From the NCBI RefSeq assembly GCF_042646605.1, contig NZ_JBHRUG010000031.1:1-64000 (forward strand): a stretch of DNA of 64,000 nt. The letters are read 5' to 3'. The notes below the pieces were generated by a model, which had not been told where the DNA came from, did no database searches, and saw nothing but the letters and a program-made list of their open reading frames with translations. The first letter of the stretch is position 1. Each line of letters opens with the position of its first letter. The position numbers were made by a program, and so were the translations under genes. Source of the DNA: Litchfieldella rifensis (GTDB taxonomy: Bacteria > Pseudomonadota > Gammaproteobacteria > Pseudomonadales > Halomonadaceae). Shown piece after piece: positions 58,937-64,000 of the stretch.

Positions 58937-59674
58937 TCATTCATCGTCCTCGTCCAGCTCTTCGGCGGCGTCGGCATGCGACAGGCGCAGGCCCTGGGGC
59001 GGCAGCGGTGTGCCGTCAAGCGTCGGGCCATTGACGCCGAGCTGCAGGCGGCCCTCGAGGAACCAGCGCACGGCGATGGGGTAGATCAGGTGCTCGCGGG
59101 CATGCACCTTATCCTTGAGGCTTTCCTCGGTATCGTCTTCGGTGATGTCCACCGCGGCCTGGATCACGACGGGGCCACCATCGAGCTCTTCGGTGACGAA
59201 GTGCACGCTGGCGCCATGCTCCCTGGCGCCGTCGGCCAGGACCCGGGCATGGGTGTTCAGACCCCGATAAGCCGGCAGCAACGAAGGATGGATATTCAGC
59301 AGACGGCCGTAGAAGCGTTGCACGAAGATCGGCGTGAGCATGCGCATGAAACCAGCCAGCACGATCAGGTCCGGCTCGTGGCGCTCGATGACCTTGATCA
59401 GGGCACCATCGAAGGCCTCGCGGCTTTCGTACTCGCGGTGTGGCAGAGCCACGGCGTTGATGCCGGCATCGCGTGCGCGCTTGAGTCCATAGGCGTCGGC
59501 CTGGTTGGAGACCACGGCAATGATCTCGCCGCCCAGCTCGTCATAGGACTGGGCATCGATCAGTGCCTGCAGGTTGCTGCCGTTACCGGAAATCAGCACC
59601 ACGACGCGGCGTGGTTCGGTGCTTTCCGGGGTGAAACCGTTGAGGGTGTCGCTAGTGTACTGGTCATCGCTCAT
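58937..59674 (-). CDS. purN: Phosphoribosylglycinamide formyltransferase
   Basis: A 245-residue enzyme of de novo purine synthesis, transferring formyl from 10-formyl-THF to GAR. Motifs are VVVLISGNGSNLQALID near residue 24, LAGFMRMLTPIFV near 106, RLLNIHPSLLPAYRGLNTH near 122 (catalytic Asn-His) and HFVTEELDGGPVVIQ near 158 (catalytic aspartate). The C-terminus carries an acidic tail, EELDEDDE, common in halophiles. Its ATG overlaps the stop of purM by four bases (59671-59674), so the two are translationally coupled. Convergent with the esterase gene. Confidence 0.97.
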   Translation of the reverse strand: MSDDQYTSDTLNGFTPESTEPRRVVVLISGNGSNLQALIDAQSYDELGGEIIAVVSNQADAYGLKRARDAGINAVALPHREYESREAFDGALIKVIERHEPDLIVLAGFMRMLTPIFVQRFYGRLLNIHPSLLPAYRGLNTHARVLADGAREHGASVHFVTEELDGGPVVIQAAVDITEDDTEESLKDKVHAREHLIYPIAVRWFLEGRLQLGVNGPTLDGTPLPPQGLRLSHADAAEELDEDDE

Positions 59675-60762
59675 GCGTCGAGATTCTCCAGGCGGACCTG
59701 TTCTTCCGCTCCGTTACGCGTGACGATATCACCCAGGCGGTAGACGCTCTCGCCCTGCTGCTCGAGATGGGCCTTGGCGGCATCGGCGGCGTCGGCGGGC
59801 ACCACGACGACCATGCCGATACCACAGTTGAGGACACGATGCATTTCATGCTCGGCCACGTTGCCCTGTGCCTGGAGCCAGTCGAACACCGCCGGACGTG
59901 GCCAGGCATGCGTATCGATACGCGCGGTGAGTGTCTCCGGCAATACCCGCGGGATATTTTCCAGTAAGCCGCCACCGGTAATATGTGACAGGGCGTGCAC
60001 CGCAACGCCGCTTTCCTTGAGCAGCGACAGCAGCGACTTGACGTAGATGCGTGTCGGAGCGAGCAGGGCGTCACGCAGTGTCACACCGTCGAGTTCGGTG
60101 TCGAGATCGGCATGGCTGATCTCGAGAATCTTGCGGATCAGCGAATAGCCGTTGGAATGCGGGCCGGAGGAGGCCAGCCCAAGCAGGGTATCGCCCTCGG
60201 CCACCTTGCTGCCGTCGAGAATCTCGGACTTCTCGACCACGCCGACACAGAAGCCGGCCAGGTCGTAATCGCCACCCTCGTACATGCCGGGCATTTCCGC
60301 GGTCTCGCCGCCAACCAGGGCGCAACCGGACTGGGCACACCCCTCGCCGATACCGGTCACCACGTCGGCGGCGATGTCCACATCGAGCTTACCCGTGGCA
60401 TAGTAGTCGAGGAAGAACAGCGGCTCGGCACCGGCCACCACCAGATCGTTGACGCACATGGCGACCAGGTCGATGCCGATGGTGTCGTGCTTGTCGAGAT
60501 CCATGGCCAGGCGCAGCTTGGTACCCACACCGTCGGTACCGGATACCAGGACCGGTTCGTGGTAGCCGGTGGGTAACTGGCACAGGGCGCCGAAACCGCC
60601 CAGGGTGCCCATCACTTCGGGGCGAGCGGTACGCTTGGCGACACCCTTGATGCGTTCCACCAACGCATTGCCGGCATCGATATCCACGCCGGCATCCTTG
60701 TAACTGAGCGATGGTTGTGGCGTGGACGAAGAAGGGGAGGAATCGGACGTGCTGCGGGTCAT
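59671..60762 (-). CDS. purM: Phosphoribosylformylglycinamidine cyclo-ligase
   Basis: A 363-residue ATP-dependent enzyme that closes the imidazole ring to form AIR in purine synthesis. Family features are SLSYKDAGVDIDAGNALVER near residue 20, PVLVSGTDGVGTKLRLAMDL near 70, CVNDLVVAGAEPLFFLDYYA near 103, LVGGETAEMPGMYEGGDYDL near 145 and HITGGGLLENIPRVLP near 255. A Ser/Thr-rich N-terminal lead of about 18 residues is extra. The ATG at 60762 has AGGA upstream. First gene of purMN and divergent from the permease gene, the usual gammaproteobacterial arrangement. Confidence 0.97.
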   Translation of the reverse strand: MTRSTSDSSPSSSTPQPSLSYKDAGVDIDAGNALVERIKGVAKRTARPEVMGTLGGFGALCQLPTGYHEPVLVSGTDGVGTKLRLAMDLDKHDTIGIDLVAMCVNDLVVAGAEPLFFLDYYATGKLDVDIAADVVTGIGEGCAQSGCALVGGETAEMPGMYEGGDYDLAGFCVGVVEKSEILDGSKVAEGDTLLGLASSGPHSNGYSLIRKILEISHADLDTELDGVTLRDALLAPTRIYVKSLLSLLKESGVAVHALSHITGGGLLENIPRVLPETLTARIDTHAWPRPAVFDWLQAQGNVAEHEMHRVLNCGIGMVVVVPADAADAAKAHLEQQGESVYRLGDIVTRNGAEEQVRLENLDA

Positions 60763-60906
60763 GACGAGTCCTGTCGAAAGCGGCAAGGAATGAGGAAATC
60801 GAGAGCGCCAATTGTAGCACCCCCGAACGAGGCTCGCATCGCTGTCACATGAGCAATGAATCGGTCATCGGAATGCGGCGCACGGTATGAAGCAAAAGGA
60901 GATGTG

Positions 60907-61983
60907 ATGCGCAGACAGTGGTGGATAGTGGCCGGATTGGCGGGCCTGGTATGGCTGTTGATCAGCCTCCAGCCGATCCTGACCCCGTTCTTCGTCAGTA
61001 TGGTGCTGGCCTATCTCGGCGATCCCCTGGCCGATCGGCTGGAGGCCTGGGGACTGTCCCGGCGCCTGTCGGTGTCGGTGGTGTTCCTGTTGTTGTTCAT
61101 GCTGCTGGTGTTGGTCCTGCTGCTACTGGTGCCGACCCTGGGGCGCCAATTGGGCCAACTGGTGGAGTCCCTGCCGGCGGTGCTCGGTTGGCTGCAGGAT
61201 TCGGTGGTGCCGCGGATCCAGGCGCTGACCGGCATGGATCTGAGCACCGACTTCGATCAGATGCGCCAGGCCCTGATGGCCAACTGGAAGGAAACCGGGA
61301 CCTTTGCCGCCACACTGCTGGCCCAGGTGTCGCGCTCGGGACTGGTACTTGCAGCCTGGGCGGGCAATCTGGCGTTGATTCCCGTGGTGACCTTCTACCT
61401 GTTGCTCGATTGGGACCGCCTGACCGCTAATTTGCGGGCTTCGCTACCACGTCAGTGGGAGCCCACCGTGCGGCATCTCGCCGTGGAATGCGACGAGGTA
61501 CTGGCAGCCTTCCTACGCGGCCAACTGATCGTGATGCTGTGCCTGGGGGTGATCTATGCCGTCGGCCTGACGCTGCTCGGGGTACGCTTCGGCGTATTGA
61601 TCGGGTTGCTCGCCGGCTTGGCGAGCATCGTGCCCTACCTGGGCGTGATCGTGGGCATTTCGGTGGCCGCCCTGGTCGCCTTCTTCCAGTTCGGCGAGAT
61701 CCTCCCGCTGCTGGGCGTGATCGCCGTCTTCGCTTTCGGGCAACTCGTCGAGAGCACGGTGCTGCAGCCCAAGCTGTTGGGTGACAAGATCGGCTTGCAT
61801 CCGGTGGCGGTGATCTTTGCCGTGCTGGCGGGTGGCAACCTGTTCGGCTTCACCGGGGTCTTGCTGGCGTTGCCGGTGGCAGCGGTGATCATGGTATTAT
61901 TGCGTGAGCTCAACGACCGCTATAAAAACAGCACCTTATACGATGCTGCTCACAATGGCAGCCAAGACGAGGAGTCCCAATGA
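60907..61983 (+). CDS. AI-2E family transporter (PerM-type)
   Basis: A 358-residue membrane protein of the AI-2E/PerM family with about eight membrane segments. Typical segments are QPILTPFFVSMVLAYLGDPL near residue 22, VVTFYLLLDWDRL near 160, ALVAFFQFGEILPLLGVIA near 258 and LLGDKIGLHPVAVIFAVLAG near 298. Family members export small molecules or exchange ions; some halophile relatives are Na+/H+ antiporters, so that is possible. GGAG precedes the ATG at 60907. It overlaps hda by four bases (ATGA at 61980). Confidence 0.94.
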   Translation: MRRQWWIVAGLAGLVWLLISLQPILTPFFVSMVLAYLGDPLADRLEAWGLSRRLSVSVVFLLLFMLLVLVLLLLVPTLGRQLGQLVESLPAVLGWLQDSVVPRIQALTGMDLSTDFDQMRQALMANWKETGTFAATLLAQVSRSGLVLAAWAGNLALIPVVTFYLLLDWDRLTANLRASLPRQWEPTVRHLAVECDEVLAAFLRGQLIVMLCLGVIYAVGLTLLGVRFGVLIGLLAGLASIVPYLGVIVGISVAALVAFFQFGEILPLLGVIAVFAFGQLVESTVLQPKLLGDKIGLHPVAVIFAVLAGGNLFGFTGVLLALPVAAVIMVLLRELNDRYKNSTLYDAAHNGSQDEESQ

Positions 61984-62681
61984 GTCCCGGGCCTGCGCAG
62001 CTTCCGCTCGGCGTGGGCTTGCGCGACGATGCGACCTTCGCCAATTATCTGTCCAGTGGCAATGCCACCCTGGTGGACAGGTTGCGTGCCCAACTCGATG
62101 AAGCTGGCGAGCCGTTCCTGTTCCTGTGGGGTGGCGAGGGCGTCGGTCGCAGCCATCTGCTGCAGGCGGCTTGCCACGAGGCCAGCGATCGCGACAAGCG
62201 CGCCCTCTACCTGCCGTTGGAGGAACTCGGCCACTTTCCACCGCATATGCTCGAGGACATCGAGCGCCTGGACCTGCTGGCCATCGACGACCTTGACCGT
62301 GTCCTGGGCCGCAAGCGTTGGGAAGAAGCGCTGTTCCACTGCTTCAACCGGCTGCGTGACGCCGGCAAACGCCTGGTGATCGCGGCGGGGGCTTCCCCCC
62401 GTCAACTGGATATCGGGCTGCCCGATCTGGCGTCACGATTGACCTGGGGCATGACCTTCCATGTCAAACCGCTCGACGATGATGGGCGGGTCGAGGCGCT
62501 CAAGTTGCGGGCACGCGTCCGCGGCATGCAACTCCCCGACGAAGTCGCCCGTTATATCCTCCATCGCGGTCCGCGGCGGCTGGGCGAGCTGTTCGAGGCA
62601 CTCGAGACCCTGGATCGTGCCTCGCTCTCCGCCCAGCGCAAGCTGACCATTCCCTTCGTCAAGCAGGCACTGAACTGGTAG
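61980..62681 (+). CDS. hda: DnaA regulatory inactivator Hda
   Basis: A 233-residue AAA+ protein that, with the clamp-loaded DNA polymerase, stimulates ATP hydrolysis by DnaA and prevents re-initiation. The N-terminal clamp-binding motif QLPLGVGLRDDATF is present. The Walker A-like loop WGGEGVGRSHLLQA near residue 50 lacks the classical lysine, as in E. coli Hda; Walker B is LLAIDDLDRVLG near 99, and the arginine finger region is LPDLASRLTWG near 150. Start overlaps the permease gene, so translation is coupled. The AI-2E/hda pair next to purMN is conserved in related gammaproteobacteria. Confidence 0.95.
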   Translation: MSPGPAQLPLGVGLRDDATFANYLSSGNATLVDRLRAQLDEAGEPFLFLWGGEGVGRSHLLQAACHEASDRDKRALYLPLEELGHFPPHMLEDIERLDLLAIDDLDRVLGRKRWEEALFHCFNRLRDAGKRLVIAAGASPRQLDIGLPDLASRLTWGMTFHVKPLDDDGRVEALKLRARVRGMQLPDEVARYILHRGPRRLGELFEALETLDRASLSAQRKLTIPFVKQALNW

Positions 62682-62696
62682 CGACGTCTCGCGAGT

Positions 62697-63566
62697 TCAT
62701 TCGCTGCAGAGTTGTTCGGTGGTGTACTTGAATGAACTCAGGATGTCGTCCTTGGTGAAGCCGTACTGTGTCAGGGTCTGTTCCCAGGCTTCGGTGTTCT
62801 TGTAAGCGAGAAGCTGCTGATTGAAGGCATCACGCAGGGACTCGGAATCCTGGGCGAAGGTGAAGCCTCCCCAACTGCGCACTTCTTCGCCATTGAGGAT
62901 GGGGTCGACGAAATTGAGCGCGACCTCTACCTGCGGGTCCTGCTTTTCCAGTTCGGAGACCGTCAGGCCCGTGCCCGCATAGGCATCGGCACGTCCATTG
63001 GTGATCGCCTCGATGGCTTCCGCATTCTCCTCGATGACCACCAGTTGCGAGTCGGGAACTCCCAGTGCTTGAAGTATCTCGCGCTGGTCGGCCCCCCCGA
63101 GGATCGCGACCTTGATATCGTCACGCTCGGCGAAATCGCTGTAGGCATGAATCTCCTCGGGGTTGCCGGCGGCTACCAGGAGCCCCTCGCCATAGGAGGT
63201 ATTCGGCTCGGAGTAGATCACTCGTTGGCAGCGAGCGGGGAGAATGGCCATCTCTGCGGCGACCATATCGAAGCGATCTTCCTCCAACCCGGGAATCAGG
63301 TCACTGAACGCGGTCGATGTCCATTCGATCGTGTCGATGCCCAATTCCTCGAGAATCGGTTTGGCGACATCGGGGCCCGCCCCTGCGGCATCGCCGTCCT
63401 CGTCCAGGTAGCCATAGGGAACTTCGTTGGCGACCGCAATGCGGATACTGCCCTGGTTCTGGACTTCCTCCAAGGTCGCAGCATGGACGACGGCACAGGA
63501 TAAGCCGGAAAATAACGCGGAGGCAGTCAGTGCCGCCATCATCCGCTTCTTGGTGTTGTATCGCAT
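62697..63566 (-). CDS. EhuB-like ectoine/amino-acid-type periplasmic binding protein
   Basis: A 289-residue family 3 solute-binding protein with a signal peptide (ALTASALFSGLSCAVVHAA, about 11-29). The body resembles EhuB, the ectoine/hydroxyectoine-binding protein: GSIRIAVANEVPYGYLDEDG near 37, DMVAAEMAILPARCQRVIYS near 95, DAYAGTGLTVSELEK near 197 and the C-terminal cysteine TTEQLCSE. The paired cysteines fit a periplasmic disulphide. No permease or ATPase gene is visible within the window, so it is an orphan here. AAGGGAGA precedes the ATG. An osmolyte ligand is likely for this organism but not proven. Confidence 0.86.
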   Translation of the reverse strand: MRYNTKKRMMAALTASALFSGLSCAVVHAATLEEVQNQGSIRIAVANEVPYGYLDEDGDAAGAGPDVAKPILEELGIDTIEWTSTAFSDLIPGLEEDRFDMVAAEMAILPARCQRVIYSEPNTSYGEGLLVAAGNPEEIHAYSDFAERDDIKVAILGGADQREILQALGVPDSQLVVIEENAEAIEAITNGRADAYAGTGLTVSELEKQDPQVEVALNFVDPILNGEEVRSWGGFTFAQDSESLRDAFNQQLLAYKNTEAWEQTLTQYGFTKDDILSSFKYTTEQLCSE

Positions 63567-63667
63567 CGCCTGAAATCTCCCTTGCCATGATGGGCCTGGC
63601 CCGTGTCGATTTCTCTCATGGCCTAAACATAGGTGGCTAGACAAGAGGTTGCCAACACGTTGCCGAC

Positions 63668-64000
63668 TCAGCGTGGCTCTCCATTCAGCGTGGCGATCAG
63701 CTTGCGTTCGCCACCATGGTCGCGATGCTCTCCTAGCCAGATACCCTGCCAGGTGCCGAGCACCAAGCGTCCCTCGCTTACTGCCAGCGTCAACTGGGTG
63801 CCAAACAGGCTGGCTCCGACGTGGGCTGGCATATCGTCCGGCCCTTCCAGGGTATGGCGGAAATAGGGCAGGTCGCCGGGGACCAGGTGACGAATGAAGG
63901 CCTCCATGTCATGGCGTACATCCGGGTCGGCATTCTCGTTCAGGGTCAGCGATGCCGAGGTATGCAGAAGCTGCAGGTGCAACAGCCCTACCTTCAGTTC
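63668..64000 (-). CDS. YjbQ-family (UPF0047) protein, 5' end beyond the window
   Basis: The last 110 codons of a YjbQ-family protein of about 138 residues; the start lies past base 64000. Sequence is typical: GLLHLQLLHTSASLTLNENA at the edge, then DMEAFIRHLVP, EGPDDMPAHVGASLFG and LGTWQGIWLGEHRDHGG with conserved histidines and glutamate. Members can show thiamine-phosphate-synthase activity in vitro, but their physiological role is unsettled. It is followed by the EhuB-like gene 101 bases downstream on the same strand. Confidence 0.92.
   Translation of the reverse strand, partial: ELKVGLLHLQLLHTSASLTLNENADPDVRHDMEAFIRHLVPGDLPYFRHTLEGPDDMPAHVGASLFGTQLTLAVSEGRLVLGTWQGIWLGEHRDHGGERKLIATLNGEPR

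Noticed and set aside
1..64000. tRNA, rRNA or CRISPR content
   Set aside because: I looked for cloverleaf sequences, repeat-spacer periodicity and conserved rRNA segments in the intergenic stretches and saw none. A covariance-model scan would be needed to exclude small RNAs.

Overview
The window looks like a chromosome segment of a halophilic gammaproteobacterium, most likely Halomonas or a close Halomonadaceae relative. The reasons are the GC-rich coding sequence, the purM-purN / AI-2E-type permease / hda neighbourhood at the right end, gammaproteobacterial genes such as yejK, polB and thiI, and osmolyte-type functions (an EhuB-like binding protein and a DoeA-like hydrolase). This assignment is inference from protein resemblance; no rRNA, tRNA or CRISPR array was seen.

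Layout. (1) 1-9.5 kb is a patchwork accessory region: the 3' end of an IS1182-type transposase, a cyanobacterial-like glutamine synthetase between two 23-bp imperfect direct repeats, RidA with a divergent LysR regulator, DinB, VOC, SagB-like, NYN, YbjQ and SnoaL-type genes, and several gene remnants (VOC start, alcohol dehydrogenase with an internal deletion, LysR tail). Several of these genes are visibly more A+T-rich than the rest. (2) 9.7-16.8 kb: TrmO-like protein, DNA polymerase II, an exported BNR propeller, DM13, GNAT fused by deletion to a PhnB-like remnant, and an exported GDPD. (3) 16.9-24.9 kb: a GlxA-type regulator divergent from a methyltransferase and SBP56/methanethiol-oxidase pair, an HxlR regulator divergent from a BBE flavoprotein, a PQQ-like propeller and a cytochrome P460. 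(4) 24.9-30.3 kb: ThiI, a YbaK-type deacylase and a very large PBP1-like enzyme. (5) 30.4-36.2 kb: a SnoaL protein, then a membrane acyltransferase coupled to a class A beta-lactamase-like hydrolase, a membrane-anchored PLD protein, DUF6494 and a Vgb-like propeller. (6) 36.2-44.9 kb: SoxR with a clear SoxR box driving an ABC-2 exporter, YejK, and envelope/stress genes (DUF1269, CmcJ-like, TerB, ExoD, LapA, YihY, DCC, DUF2459). (7) 44.9-48.7 kb: MetF-like and GcvT/DmdA-like genes divergent from a DoeA-like M24 hydrolase. (8) 48.8-55.1 kb: a coiled-coil membrane protein, a 7TM-GGDEF cyclase, an orphan binding protein, a CLC channel lacking the gating glutamate, and a PRTase. (9) 55.3-64 kb: ApbC, Dcd, an EstA-like autotransporter, purN, purM, PerM-type permease, Hda, EhuB-like protein and YjbQ (cut by the window end).

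The most interesting possible systems are the C1/C-N hydrolysis triad at 44.9-48.7 kb, which combines a THF-dependent demethylase-like protein, an MTHFR and a metal-free M24 hydrolase, and the GlxA-regulated methyltransferase plus methanethiol-oxidase unit at 17-20.5 kb, which has an inverted-repeat operator candidate and an intercistronic hairpin. The function of both is inferred from family and context only.
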